Made by a program: the position numbers and the translations under genes. DNA of 64,000 nucleotides from CALCEB01 sp035531475. Lineage in GTDB: Bacteria; Acidobacteriota; Terriglobia; UBA7540. Where the stretch lies: NCBI GenBank assembly GCA_035531475.1, contig DATKST010000177.1:1-64000 (forward strand). Direction: 5' to 3'. The notes beneath the pieces were generated by a model. That model had not been told where the DNA came from. It ran no database searches and was given only the letters and a program-made list of their open reading frames with translations. How positions within the stretch are numbered: the first letter of the stretch is position 1; the number at the start of each line of letters is the position of its first letter. Of this stretch, positions 16,286 through 26,511 are shown piece after piece.

Positions 16286-16738
16286 GTGAGAACTTATCTT
16301 CAAGGGTTGCGCCGAAGTGGAGTGCGCTGGCACATGCTGGATGCGGAGGGCCAGGTCCTGGGACGGCTTGCGACCCGGGCGGCGATGTTGCTGATGGGCA
16401 AAACCCGTCCGGATTTTACACCGCACGAAGATCACCGCGACGGGCTCATCATCATCAACGCAGAGAAGATCCGGCTAACCGGGAAAAAGTTGGATGACAA
16501 GATGTACCGCCACCACACGGGTTATCCGGGCGGCCTAAAAGAAATCTCGGCTCGCAAACGAATGGAGACTCATCCCGAGGACGTGGTGCGGGACGCGGTG
16601 ACCGGCATGTTGCCCAAGTCACGGATTGGTTCAAAGTTGGCGACGCGGCTTAAGGTTTACACCGGGCCGGCTCATCCTCACGCCGGGCAACAGCCGCAGG
16701 CAGAGGGCGAACGGCCACCGGCATCGTTATCAGAATAA
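16286..16738 (+). CDS. rplM: 50S ribosomal protein L13
   Basis: A 150-residue protein. RTYLQGLRRSGVRWHMLDAEGQ, VLGRLATRAAMLLMGK and MYRHHTGYPGGLKE are the usual L13 blocks. The GTG at 16286 gives the family start and has ggag six bases before it. An ATG at 16235 would add 17 residues but lies upstream of the -10 box. L13 is an early assembly protein bound to 23S rRNA domain II. It forms the classic pair with rpsI, 26 bases downstream. Confidence 0.97.
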   Translation: MRTYLQGLRRSGVRWHMLDAEGQVLGRLATRAAMLLMGKTRPDFTPHEDHRDGLIIINAEKIRLTGKKLDDKMYRHHTGYPGGLKEISARKRMETHPEDVVRDAVTGMLPKSRIGSKLATRLKVYTGPAHPHAGQQPQAEGERPPASLSE

Positions 16739-16764
16739 GATTAGCATTATAAAGGGGAAATTGG

Positions 16765-17160
16765 GTGAGCGAAGGAATTGAATTTCGAGGCACAGGCCGC
16801 CGTAAGAGTTCGGTGGTGCGGGTGATATTGAGGCCCGGCGCGGGTAAGATCACCGTCAACCGGCGCACCGCTGAGGCCTATTTCCCTCTGGCGTCTTTGC
16901 AGGGGGAGTTGAAAGAGCCGCTGGTGGTGTTGGAGCTGTTGGACAAGTTTGATGTCCTTCTGAACGCGCACGGTGGGGGCATTCACGGCCAGATCGGTGC
17001 GGCGCGCTTGGGCATTGCGCGGGCGCTGCTGGCTTTTAATCCGGAGTTGCGGCCGCGGCTCCGCGCCGGTGGTTTCTTGACGCGGGACTCGCGGATCAAA
17101 GAGCGTAAGAAGTACGGGCAGAAAGGTGCCCGAAAGCGCTTCCAATTCTCGAAACGCTAG
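16765..17160 (+). CDS. rpsI: 30S ribosomal protein S9
   Basis: A 131-residue protein with GTGRRKSSVVRVILRPGAG at the start and the C-terminal tail KKYGQKGARKRFQFSKR, whose end reaches the P-site tRNA. It starts with GTG after aaagggg. The length is the family norm. It is followed by a strong hairpin and a 195-base gap, suggesting partial termination before rpsB. Confidence 0.97.
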   Translation: MSEGIEFRGTGRRKSSVVRVILRPGAGKITVNRRTAEAYFPLASLQGELKEPLVVLELLDKFDVLLNAHGGGIHGQIGAARLGIARALLAFNPELRPRLRAGGFLTRDSRIKERKKYGQKGARKRFQFSKR

Positions 17161-17167
17161 GCTTGAT

Positions 17168-17194
17168 CCCCGTCCGGCGCAATGCCGGGCGGGG
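17168..17194 (+). terminator. GC-rich hairpin between rpsI and rpsB
   Basis: ccccgtccggc and gccgggcgggg form an 11-bp stem with a single G-U pair around gcaat, starting 8 bases after the rpsI stop. There is no U-run, so it could be an attenuator or a processing site instead of a full terminator. Confidence 0.5.
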
Positions 17195-17355
17195 TGCTTG
17201 CGTTCCCTGACCCGTCCTTCGATCTATTCCAACCCAGGCGCCTGGTCCAAAAGGTTTATGGGCCGGGTATGTTTTGAACGCTGACTTTTCCGGTCCTTGC
17301 GGTGGCTCGCTCCGCAGGTTCCGCGTGGTCACTTCGTCGAGTTGAAGGAGGAATT

Positions 17356-18324
17356 TTGGCCACTATTAGCATGAAGGAGTTTCTGGAGGCCGGCGTCCAC
17401 TTTGGACACCAGACGCGCCGTTGGAATCCCAAGATGAAGGAGTACATCTACGGAGAACGCAACGGTATTTACATCATTGACCTGCAGAAGACCTTGAAGC
17501 TCTTCAAGGAGGCGGCCAAATTTGTCTCCGACCTCTCCCAGGTAGGGAGTAATCTGCTGTTCGTGGGTACCAAGCGGCAGGCTCAGGAGGCGATTGCCGA
17601 GGAGGCGTCGCGCTGCTCGATGTTTTATGTGAACCACCGGTGGTTGGGAGGTCTGTTGACGAACTTCACAACCATCCAGAAGTCCATCCAGCGGCTGCGG
17701 GAGCTTGAGGAGATGAGCCGCGACGGGCGCTATGAGTTGCTGCCCAAGAAAGAGGTGTTGAAGCTCGAACACGAGCGCAAACACCTGGACCACAACCTGG
17801 CGGGCATCAAGGATATGCCGGGCCTGCCGGATGCCCTGTTTGTGGTGGATTCGAACAACGAGCATATTGCGGTGATGGAAGCCCGCAAACTTGGAATTCC
17901 GGTGGTTGCGGTCGTGGATACCAATTGCGATCCCGACGTGGTGGACTACGTCATCCCCGGCAACGACGACGCCCTGCGGTCGATCCGGTTGTTCTCTTCG
18001 CGCATTTCGGACGCGGTGATCGAAGGACGGCAGTCTGCCGAGCAGAAACGGATGGAGGCGGAAAAGATTGCCGCCGAGCGCGCGGCCGAAGAGTTGGAGG
18101 CTGAGCGGGAGCGCGCTGCTTTTGAGGACGAACGCCTGGCTGCGGCGGGGCAGATGCCGGTGGAAGAAATGGGCTTTATGGAGGTCCCTCCGGCCGCGCC
18201 GGGGACCGTGACAGAAGCTGAGGAATTGGCCGACGACCGGGTGCGCGTTCCCAGAGGGAAGCGCCGGGTTCCGGGTGGCAAGCGCGGGGGGCCGGAAGAG
18301 TTGTCTCCTGAGGATCTACGTTAA
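17356..18324 (+). CDS. rpsB: 30S ribosomal protein S2, with long charged tail
   Basis: A 322-residue S2; most are near 240-260. MKEFLEAGVHFGHQTRRWNPKM and RWLGGLLTNF mark the core, which ends near residue 230. The remaining 90 residues are rich in Glu, Ala and Arg (coiled-coil-like) and end in a basic GKRRVPGGKRGG segment. The start is a TTG at 17356: aaggagg lies four bases upstream and it encodes the standard (M)ATISMK. Followed by tsf as usual. Confidence 0.96.
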   Translation: MATISMKEFLEAGVHFGHQTRRWNPKMKEYIYGERNGIYIIDLQKTLKLFKEAAKFVSDLSQVGSNLLFVGTKRQAQEAIAEEASRCSMFYVNHRWLGGLLTNFTTIQKSIQRLRELEEMSRDGRYELLPKKEVLKLEHERKHLDHNLAGIKDMPGLPDALFVVDSNNEHIAVMEARKLGIPVVAVVDTNCDPDVVDYVIPGNDDALRSIRLFSSRISDAVIEGRQSAEQKRMEAEKIAAERAAEELEAERERAAFEDERLAAAGQMPVEEMGFMEVPPAAPGTVTEAEELADDRVRVPRGKRRVPGGKRGGPEELSPEDLR

Positions 18325-18414
18325 GCAATGGGGTTCGTGCCCGGTTGAATGGCACTCAAGAGACTGGGCCGGTAAGGTTTTGGTCCCTGCTGAAGCAAGG
18401 AGAGCTGAAAGAGA

Positions 18415-19077
18415 ATGAGTGTTCCTGCGGAAACTGTGAAGAAGTTGCGCGAAGTGAGCGGCGCCCCCATGATGGAGTGCAAGAAGGCGTTGGAAGAGGC
18501 GAATGGCGATCTGGAACAGGCTTTTACGATCCTTCGAAAAAGGGGCCAAGCGGCGGCGGCAAAAAAAGCGGAACGTTTAACCAACGAAGGGATTGTGGGT
18601 TCCTATATCCATCCCGGCGCCAAGATTGCGGTGATGGTGGAGTTGAACTGCGAGTCGGACTTTGTGGCCCGGAACGGGGAGTTTCAGGCTCTGGCGCACG
18701 ACCTTGCCATGCAAGTTTGCGCGACCGATCCGCGCTACGTTCGCAAGGAGGAAGTGCCGGCGGAGATGTTGCAGCGTGAAAGAGATATCCTCCGCGAGCA
18801 GGCACTGGCTTCCGGAAAGCCGGAGGCGATGGTGGAGCGGATTGTGGACGGACGGCTCGATAAGTATTACGAGGACACCTGCCTCTACGAGCAGCATTTC
18901 ATCAAAGATGCTACCGGAAATTCCACGGTGCGGGAGCTGATCAACTCAAAGATCGCCAAGTTTGGGGAGAACATCTCAGTGCGGCGGTTTGCGCGCTTTA
19001 AGGTGGGTGAGGCAGACCGCACCGGGGCGCCCACCGCGACTTTGGGAACCGGATCGGAGGACGGCGCCGGGACTTAG
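18415..19077 (+). CDS. tsf: Elongation factor Ts
   Basis: Nucleotide exchange factor for EF-Tu. The 220-residue protein has the N-terminal UBA-like helix bundle (KLREVSGAPMMECKKALEE), the core with ELNCESDFVARN, and a single long dimer-like region, so it is a short version compared with the 280-residue enterobacterial form. The start has ggagag six bases upstream. Located between rpsB and pyrH, the ancestral order. Confidence 0.96.
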   Translation: MSVPAETVKKLREVSGAPMMECKKALEEANGDLEQAFTILRKRGQAAAAKKAERLTNEGIVGSYIHPGAKIAVMVELNCESDFVARNGEFQALAHDLAMQVCATDPRYVRKEEVPAEMLQRERDILREQALASGKPEAMVERIVDGRLDKYYEDTCLYEQHFIKDATGNSTVRELINSKIAKFGENISVRRFARFKVGEADRTGAPTATLGTGSEDGAGT

Positions 19078-19128
19078 AACCGTGAGGCCGGGTCTTGCCG
19101 GCGCGAGTTCTACCGGACGGGCCGGGCT

Positions 19129-19845
19129 ATGGGCGAACCTGCATTTCACCGGATAGTGCTGAAGCTGAGCGGTGAGGCTCTGATGGGCAATCAGGGCTTT
19201 GGCGTGGATCCGGAAGTGGTTCGGAGGATCGCCTCAGAGGTTCAAGAAGTCCGCGACCTGGGGGTGCAGGTGGCGATCGTGGTGGGCGGTGGGAACTTTA
19301 TCCGTGGCGTGGCGGCGTCGGCCAGTGGAATTGACCGGGTGGTGGCGGACCACATGGGCATGCTGGCCACCATCATCAATGCTCTGGCCATGCAAGACGC
19401 TCTTGAAAAGTTCGGAGCCCATACCCGGGTGGTAACGGCCATCGAGATGCGCGAAGTGGCCGAACCCTTTATCCGCCGGCGGGCGATCCGCCACCTGGAA
19501 AAGGGCCGGGTGGTCATTTTGGCGGGTGGAATCGGCAACCCGTATTTCTCAACCGACACCGCTGCCGCGCTTCGCGCCATGGAGATCAAGGCGGAAATCA
19601 TCTTGAAAGCCACCAAGGTGAACGGGGTTTATGATGCCGATCCAGCCAAGGATCCGGAAGCCAAGATGTTTTCCCGGATCTCTTATCTGGACGTGCTTTC
19701 GAAGCGATTGGCGGTGATGGATACCACGGCCATATCCCTCTGCATGGACAATGGCTTGCCGATCATCATTTTCAATCTCAATGTTCCGGGCAATCTGATG
19801 AGGGTGGTGACCGGTGAGAAGGTCGGCTCATTGGTCGAGCGATGA
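19129..19845 (+). CDS. pyrH: UMP kinase
   Basis: Phosphorylates UMP to UDP; hexameric amino acid kinase fold. The 238-residue protein shows IVLKLSGEALMG, VVGGGNFIRG, the DHMGMLATIINALAMQDAL helix and GIGNPYFSTDTAAALRA. The ATG at 19129 is the only start that gives the family N-terminus. It lies 23 bases before frr, in the typical tsf-pyrH-frr order. Confidence 0.96.
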   Translation: MGEPAFHRIVLKLSGEALMGNQGFGVDPEVVRRIASEVQEVRDLGVQVAIVVGGGNFIRGVAASASGIDRVVADHMGMLATIINALAMQDALEKFGAHTRVVTAIEMREVAEPFIRRRAIRHLEKGRVVILAGGIGNPYFSTDTAAALRAMEIKAEIILKATKVNGVYDADPAKDPEAKMFSRISYLDVLSKRLAVMDTTAISLCMDNGLPIIIFNLNVPGNLMRVVTGEKVGSLVER

Positions 19846-19867
19846 GGACAGCGCGGGGTTCAAGGCG

Positions 19868-20428
19868 ATGATCAAGGAGACGGTGGGGCAGGCGAAGGGC
19901 AAGATGGCCAAGGCGGTGGAGGACTTCCAGCACGAGCTGGCGACTCTGCGCACGGGCCGCGCCTCGGCGACGGTGCTTGACCACGTTCGGGTGGATTATT
20001 ACGGTACCCCGACGCCTTTGAACCAGGTGGCGACTCTGGGCGTGCCGGAGGCGACCCTGCTGACGGTGCAGCCGTGGGACCCGGGCTTGCTTCCGGCTAT
20101 TGAGAAGGCCATCCGCTCTTCGGACTTGGGCCTGAACCCCATGAATGACGGAAAGATCTTGCGTGTGCCCATTCCGGCGCTCACCGAGGAGCGGCGCAAA
20201 GATCTGGTGAAGCACCTCCATAAGGTCATAGAACAACATCGCATGACGGTTCGCAATGTCCGGCGGGACTCGAATGATGCGCTGAAAAAGCTGCTGAAGG
20301 ATAAAACCATCTCCGAGGATGAGGAGCGCCGCGCCCTCGAGGAAACCCAGAAGTTGACGGACGAGTTTATCGAAAAGCTTGAAGCGCAAGGCAAGGCGAA
20401 GGAGCAGGAAATTCTGGAGATGCGATGA
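19868..20428 (+). CDS. frr: Ribosome recycling factor
   Basis: With EF-G, splits post-termination ribosomes. The 186-residue protein has LRTGRASATVLDHVRVDYYGTPTPLNQ and the C-terminal RRDSNDALKKLLKDKTISEDEE helix. The ATG at 19868 is preceded by an in-frame upstream extension (from 19814) that is not family-like and overlaps pyrH. It is the last gene before a promoter-bearing gap, so it likely ends this sub-operon. Confidence 0.96.
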   Translation: MIKETVGQAKGKMAKAVEDFQHELATLRTGRASATVLDHVRVDYYGTPTPLNQVATLGVPEATLLTVQPWDPGLLPAIEKAIRSSDLGLNPMNDGKILRVPIPALTEERRKDLVKHLHKVIEQHRMTVRNVRRDSNDALKKLLKDKTISEDEERRALEETQKLTDEFIEKLEAQGKAKEQEILEMR

Positions 20429-20471
20429 GCTCTGCGTGCTGGCATGATTTCAATGAAAATTCTCTTCCGGC

Positions 20472-20501
20472 TTGACAGGTTTTCGCTAGATTTGGTAAAT
20501 T
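20472..20501 (+). promoter_or_regulatory. Promoter upstream of rpsL
   Basis: TTGACA, 18-base spacer, then TAAATT (four of six), about 85 bases before the rpsL start. It would give the str operon its own transcript. Confidence 0.6.
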
Positions 20502-20588
20502 TGAAGGGATGCACCCTGATCGAAGTACTTTCTGAGAGGGAGCTTCACTTATAAAGGGATTGTTGAGTCAAGAAAGGTAAACACAGAA

Positions 20589-20966
20589 TTGCCCACGTTC
20601 AGCCAAATGGTTCGTCTTGGTAGAAAGTCGCCGCGCTACAAGACTTCGAGTCCGGCCCTGGAAGGCTGCCCGCAGAAGCGCGGCGTTTGCATCCGCGTCT
20701 ATACCCAGACACCGAAGAAGCCGAATTCGGCCTTGCGCAAGGTTGCCCGCGTGCGGCTGACGAACAGCATGGAAGTGACGACGTACATTCCGGGTGTCGG
20801 CCATAATCTTCAGGAACACTCGATTGTTTTGATTCGGGGTGGACGCGTTAAGGATTTGCCGGGGGTGCGCTATCACGTGATTCGCGGCACCCTCGATTCG
20901 GCGGGAGTTACGGACCGGCGCCAAGGCCGCTCGAAATACGGTGCAAAGAGGCCCAAGGCTTCCTGA
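20589..20966 (+). CDS. rpsL: 30S ribosomal protein S12
   Basis: A 125-residue decoding-centre protein. PTFSQMVRLGRKSPRYKTSS starts the chain, and KKPNSALRKVARVRL and LPGVRYHVIRGTLD are the conserved loops; the lysines tied to streptomycin response are unchanged. Translation begins at a TTG after gaaaggt. rpsG follows after a 113-base gap. Confidence 0.97.
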   Translation: MPTFSQMVRLGRKSPRYKTSSPALEGCPQKRGVCIRVYTQTPKKPNSALRKVARVRLTNSMEVTTYIPGVGHNLQEHSIVLIRGGRVKDLPGVRYHVIRGTLDSAGVTDRRQGRSKYGAKRPKAS

Positions 20967-21079
20967 TGGAACGGAAAGAAGCAACGGTAGCCATTAAGAC
21001 GGAGTAGAGGGTCGGGGAGTGGAGATACTCAGGGATTCGGCTGAACTGCCGATCCTCCGCCCCCCGGTTAAAGGTTGAT

Positions 21080-21550
21080 ATGCCACGTAAAGGAACAGTA
21101 GAGCGCCGCGAAACGGCCCCGGACCCGATATTCGGCAATCCTTTGGTTGAGAAGTTGATTAATTGCCTGATGCACGAAGGGAAGAAGTCAGCGGCGCAGA
21201 GGATTGTGTATACCTCACTCGAAGTCATCCGGCAGCGGACCAGCGATGATCCGTTGAAGGCGTTCAAGAAAGCTTTGGAAAACGTGAAGCCGGCGCTGGA
21301 AGTAAAGAGCCGCCGCGTGGGTGGCGCCAACTACCAAGTGCCGGTGGAAGTGAATCGGAATCGTCAAACCTCCTTGAGCCTGAGGTGGATCATCGGGTAT
21401 GCGCGCGAACGCAGCGAGAAATCGATGATTGAGAGGCTGGCAGGCGAGTTGCTGGATGCCGCCAACAATCGGGGCGGAGCCATCAAGAAGAGAGACGACA
21501 CCCACCGTATGGCCGAGGCTAACAAGGCCTTTGCCCACTACCGCTGGTAA
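21080..21550 (+). CDS. rpsG: 30S ribosomal protein S7
   Basis: A 156-residue primary 16S-binding protein. MPRKGTVERRETAPDPIFGN, LVEKLINCLMHEGKKSAAQRI and the C-terminal DDTHRMAEANKAFAHYRW match the family end to end. It has a weak ribosome site (aaaggttg) before the ATG. A 169-base gap before fusA holds no identifiable gene. Confidence 0.97.
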   Translation: MPRKGTVERRETAPDPIFGNPLVEKLINCLMHEGKKSAAQRIVYTSLEVIRQRTSDDPLKAFKKALENVKPALEVKSRRVGGANYQVPVEVNRNRQTSLSLRWIIGYARERSEKSMIERLAGELLDAANNRGGAIKKRDDTHRMAEANKAFAHYRW

Positions 21551-21719
21551 TCCCGAACTTTCGGGAAAGACCTGGACAGGCGGGACAAGGTTCCACCCGG
21601 AACCGCCATCCGCCTTGCGGCCGCTGGTGCGGCCCTAACGTTCATTTGAATTTGCGGGCGGCGGACCGTGGTCCGCAAAGGCCCCTTGCGCACTTTAGTC
21701 TTTCTTTGGATTTAGCACA

Positions 21720-23873
21720 ATGCCTCGATCGGTACTGCTTGAAAAAACCCGGAACATCGGCATCATGGCCCACATCGATGCCGGAAAAACGACCACGACG
21801 GAGCGGATTCTCTATTACACCGGGATCACGCACAAGATCGGCGAAGTGCATGAAGGTACGGCGGTGATGGACTGGATGGAGCAGGAGCAAGAGCGCGGCA
21901 TCACGATTACCTCGGCTGCCACAACCTGTTTCTGGAAGGATTTCCGGATTAACATTATTGACACGCCTGGCCACGTCGATTTTACCGCGGAAGTGGAGCG
22001 GTCCTTGCGCGTGCTGGACGGGGCCATTGCCATTCTGGGCGCCGTCGAGGGTGTTGAGCCGCAAACCGAAACGGTGTGGCGCCAGGCTGACAAATACCGG
22101 GTTCCGAGGATCGTTTTTGTGAACAAGATGGACCGGGCGGGCGCCAATTTTGAAGCCTGTCTGGAGGAACTCCGCAGTAAGGTTCGCGCTCATCCGGTCG
22201 CGGTTCATATTCCGCTGGGGGCTGAAGACAAATTCCAGGGATCGATTGACGTGATCCGTCAGAGGGCACTGGTTTACCAGGACGAGACGCTGGGCGCCGA
22301 TTATGACGTCACGGACATTCCTGAAACCATGCGCGAAACGGCCAAGCACGCCCGTGACCAGATGATTGAGGGGCTGGCTGAGGTGGACGATCAAATCCTC
22401 GACAAATATGCGCACGGCGGTGCGGTGACCGATGAAGAGCTTTTTTCCAGCCTGCGGCGTAATACCCTGGCGATGAAAGTGGTTCCGGTGCTCTGTGGAG
22501 CGTCGTTCAAGAATAAGGGCGTACAGCCGCTGCTCGATGCGGTGGTAGACTTCCTGCCATCTCCTCTGGATGTTCCCGCCATCGAGGGCATCGTTCCGGA
22601 AACGGAAGAGGTGATCGTTCGTGAGGCTAGGGACGATGCTCCATTCTCCGCCCTGATCTTCAAGATCATGACCGATCCCTTTGTCGGCCAACTCGCCTTC
22701 CTGCGGGTGTACTCCGGCGCCCTGAAGAGTGGTGATAGCGTTTACAATCCACGCCGCGACCGCGGCGAGCGGGTTTCGCGTCTGCTGAAGATGCACGCCA
22801 ACAAGCGAGAGGAAATCAATGAGGTTTATGCTGGCGATATTGCCGCGGCGGTCGGCCTGAAGAACGTAGCGACCGGAGACACGATTTGCGATGATGCAGC
22901 TCCCGTGGTCTTTGAGGCCATGGATTTTCCTGCTCCCGTGATTTCCGTTGCCATCGAGCCAAAGACCAAGGCCGATCAGGAGAAAATGGGTCTGGCGCTG
23001 GGCAAGCTTACCCAGGAGGATCCAACTTTCAAGGTCCATACGGATCCGGACACCGGCCAAACCCTCATTTCTGGCATGGGCGAACTGCATCTTGAGATTC
23101 TGGTGGACCGCATGCAACGGGAATTTAGTGTGGGCGCCAATGTGGGGCGCCCGCAAGTCGCCTACCGCGAGACGATTCGCGGCTCGGCTGAGGCGGAGGG
23201 GAAGTATATCAAACAGACGGGGGGACGAGGGCAGTACGGCCACGTTGAAATCCGCATCGCGCCCCTCGGTCATCCCGATCCCGCCGAAATTGCCGAGCTA
23301 ACCAAGAAGAAATCGACCACCAAGTTTGATCCTGACCTAAATCTGCTCTTTATCGACGAGATTGTGGGAGGAACGGTGCCGCGGGAATATATTTCCCCGG
23401 TTTATAACGGCATCCACGAGGCCATGGAGACCGGAACGCTGGCCGGCTATGAGATGACGGGCATTCGCGTAGCTCTGGTCGACGGGTCGTACCATGAGGT
23501 GGATTCCTCAGAGATGGCTTTCAAGATTGCGGGATCCATGGCGCTCAAAGACGGTGTACGCAGAGCCCATCCCTGCTTGCTTGAGCCGGTGATGAAGGTT
23601 GAGGTGGTGGTGCCGGAAGATTTCATGGGGGACGTGCTGGGCGATTTGAGCAGCCGTCGCGGCCATATCGAAGGCATGGAGAAGCGTGGATCGACACAGA
23701 TCATTCGCGCCCTGGTGCCGCTCGCGGAGATGTTCGGCTACGCGACGGACTTGCGCTCCCGCACCCAGGGCCGGGCGTCCTTCACCATGCACTTCCTGCG
23801 GTATGACCAAGTGCCGGCGGCGATTTCTGAAGAGATTATTGCGAAGATGCAGGGGCGGGCCGTGGCGAGGTAA
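21720..23873 (+). CDS. fusA: Elongation factor G
   Basis: GTPase that drives translocation and, with Frr, ribosome recycling. The 717-residue protein carries G1 AHIDAGKTTTTERI, switch II DTPGHVDF, NKMDRAGANF and the EF-G domain IV residues in GRGQYGHVEI. It is a little longer than the 690-700 usual, with small insertions. The ATG at 21720 gives the classic MPRSVLLEKTRNIGIMAHID start. It is separated from tuf by a 68-codon ORF, an unusual arrangement. Confidence 0.97.
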   Translation: MPRSVLLEKTRNIGIMAHIDAGKTTTTERILYYTGITHKIGEVHEGTAVMDWMEQEQERGITITSAATTCFWKDFRINIIDTPGHVDFTAEVERSLRVLDGAIAILGAVEGVEPQTETVWRQADKYRVPRIVFVNKMDRAGANFEACLEELRSKVRAHPVAVHIPLGAEDKFQGSIDVIRQRALVYQDETLGADYDVTDIPETMRETAKHARDQMIEGLAEVDDQILDKYAHGGAVTDEELFSSLRRNTLAMKVVPVLCGASFKNKGVQPLLDAVVDFLPSPLDVPAIEGIVPETEEVIVREARDDAPFSALIFKIMTDPFVGQLAFLRVYSGALKSGDSVYNPRRDRGERVSRLLKMHANKREEINEVYAGDIAAAVGLKNVATGDTICDDAAPVVFEAMDFPAPVISVAIEPKTKADQEKMGLALGKLTQEDPTFKVHTDPDTGQTLISGMGELHLEILVDRMQREFSVGANVGRPQVAYRETIRGSAEAEGKYIKQTGGRGQYGHVEIRIAPLGHPDPAEIAELTKKKSTTKFDPDLNLLFIDEIVGGTVPREYISPVYNGIHEAMETGTLAGYEMTGIRVALVDGSYHEVDSSEMAFKIAGSMALKDGVRRAHPCLLEPVMKVEVVVPEDFMGDVLGDLSSRRGHIEGMEKRGSTQIIRALVPLAEMFGYATDLRSRTQGRASFTMHFLRYDQVPAAISEEIIAKMQGRAVAR

Positions 23874-23875
23874 AG

Positions 23876-24082
23876 ATGCCGACGGCAGCAAAAGGGCGGG
23901 AGTTTACGGACGAAGCGGGCAAGGTCTGGACAGTATTACGGGCTGGGAGCTCGTTTGCAGTATTGCCTGAGCCACCGCCCGGAGTTAAGTTGCACGAAGT
24001 CGCTCGAAGCTGCGCGAACGTTGTGGGTGTCACGGTAACGGCAGACGGAACGCCGTTAGAGCACGTGAACGAGCACATTTGA
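23876..24082 (+). CDS. Small conserved-looking protein between fusA and tuf
   Basis: A 68-residue ORF whose ATG follows the fusA stop by two bases, with gagg of the fusA C-terminal codons as its ribosome site, so it would be translated by coupling. The chain reads GREFTDEAGKVWTVLRAG, then SFAVLPEPPPGVKLHEVARSC and VTVTADGTPLEHVNEH. It is acidic and proline-containing with one Cys. No family was recognised. Its placement inside the most conserved gene order in bacteria, and its codon use like its neighbours, argue that it is real. A chance ORF cannot be excluded. Confidence 0.6.
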   Translation: MPTAAKGREFTDEAGKVWTVLRAGSSFAVLPEPPPGVKLHEVARSCANVVGVTVTADGTPLEHVNEHI

Positions 24083-24153
24083 ATTTGGGGTGCCATCTGG
24101 AGCCAGGGACGAGAAATCGAAATCAACCTTCCTAACAGTGGGAGCATGTAACT

Positions 24154-25344
<1,191 letters not shown>

Positions 25345-25357
25345 GTGGTGGGCAACG

Positions 25358-25690
25358 ATGCTGCATGAAAAGATCAGGATTCGATTAAAGGCCTATGACC
25401 ATCGTGTGCTGGATCACGCGGCGGCGGAAATCGTCTCGACGGCCAAGCGACAAGGGGCACAGGTGGCAGGGCCGATTCCCTTGCCTACGGTGAAGAATAA
25501 GTATTGCGTGCTGCGTTCTCCGCACACGGACAAGAAGTCCCGTGAGCAGTTTGAGATTCGTACTCACAAGCGCCTGATCGATATCTTGGAACCGACCGCC
25601 CACACGATTGAGGCGCTGACGAAGCTGGACCTTCCCTCCGGAGTGGATATTGAGATTAAAGCCTTTGGCAAGGAACATACCAAGGTCTAA
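25358..25690 (+). CDS. rpsJ: 30S ribosomal protein S10
   Basis: A 110-residue protein, first of the S10 operon. IRIRLKAYDHRVLDHAA, GPIPLPTVKNKYCVLRSPH and KKSREQFEIRTHKRLIDI are the conserved strands, including the loop that binds NusB in antitermination complexes. The start at 25358 lies 13 bases after the tuf stop. Confidence 0.97.
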   Translation: MLHEKIRIRLKAYDHRVLDHAAAEIVSTAKRQGAQVAGPIPLPTVKNKYCVLRSPHTDKKSREQFEIRTHKRLIDILEPTAHTIEALTKLDLPSGVDIEIKAFGKEHTKV

Positions 25691-25759
25691 GGACTGGACC
25701 TTGACGCCGCGCCCCCAGGTTGGCGGGCAAAGCGGGGAGATTGGACTTAAAGGCCGTGA

Positions 25760-26449
25760 GTGACAAATATGGTGAATGCGATTTTGGGAAGAAAGCTGGG
25801 AATGACTCAGATATTTGCTGAGAACGGCGACGTGGTTCCGGCCACCGTGCTGAAGGCCGGGCCCTGCGTGGTCATCCAGCGTAAGACGGTTGCGAAGGAT
25901 GGTTATGAGGCCGTGCAGCTCGCCTTGGTGGAACTTCCGGGGCCGCGGCGGATGCCCAAGGCGCTCGAAGGCCATTTCAAGAAGGCCGGAGCCAATCCTG
26001 CGCGCTTTCTTCGTGAAGTCCGGCTGCCTTCCGGTGAGAGTGAGGTCAAGGCCGGTGATAAAGTGCTGGTGGACCAATTTGCAGCAGACGAGCGCGTGGA
26101 TGTGGTTGGGATTTCCAAGGGGCGAGGGTTTGCAGGAGTTCACAAGCGCCACCATTTTGGCGGGGGCAGCGGCTCGCACGGTTCCATGTTTCACCGCGCT
26201 CCGGGTTCGATTGGAGCGTCGGCGTTTCCTTCCCGGGTGCTGAAGGGTATGAAAATGGCCGGACATATGGGCGCGGCGCGGGTAACCGTGCGGAATCTGC
26301 GGGTGGTCCGCGTGCTTGCCGAGGACAATGCGCTGGTGGTGGAAGGCGCAATTCCGGGACCGAATGGCGGGTATGTGATGGTGGCGAAGGCCAAGGCGCC
26401 GCACCGCAAGGCTGCGCCCCAGCCGGTCAAGGCGGAAAAGAAGAAGTAA
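25760..26449 (+). CDS. rplC: 50S ribosomal protein L3
   Basis: A 229-residue protein. LGRKLGMTQIFAENGDVVPAT opens it and RHHFGGGSGSHGSMFHRAPGSIGASAFPSRVLKGMKMAGHMG is the conserved loop near the peptidyl transferase centre (quoted in parts, positions about 130-165). The GTG at 25760 has aaagg six bases before it; an ATG at 25769 is also possible. A lysine/alanine tail of about 20 residues extends past the usual end. Confidence 0.96.
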   Translation: MTNMVNAILGRKLGMTQIFAENGDVVPATVLKAGPCVVIQRKTVAKDGYEAVQLALVELPGPRRMPKALEGHFKKAGANPARFLREVRLPSGESEVKAGDKVLVDQFAADERVDVVGISKGRGFAGVHKRHHFGGGSGSHGSMFHRAPGSIGASAFPSRVLKGMKMAGHMGAARVTVRNLRVVRVLAEDNALVVEGAIPGPNGGYVMVAKAKAPHRKAAPQPVKAEKKK

Positions 26450-26511
26450 GGATTTGGGCGGCGCCCGGACGAAGATGGCGGGCAGGAAGCAGCGCCATTG
26501 ATGAGAAAAAC

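Noticed and set aside
21642..23273. 543-codon open frame on the minus strand
   Set aside because: It lies wholly within fusA on the other strand, has no domain pattern and is a GC-driven shadow.
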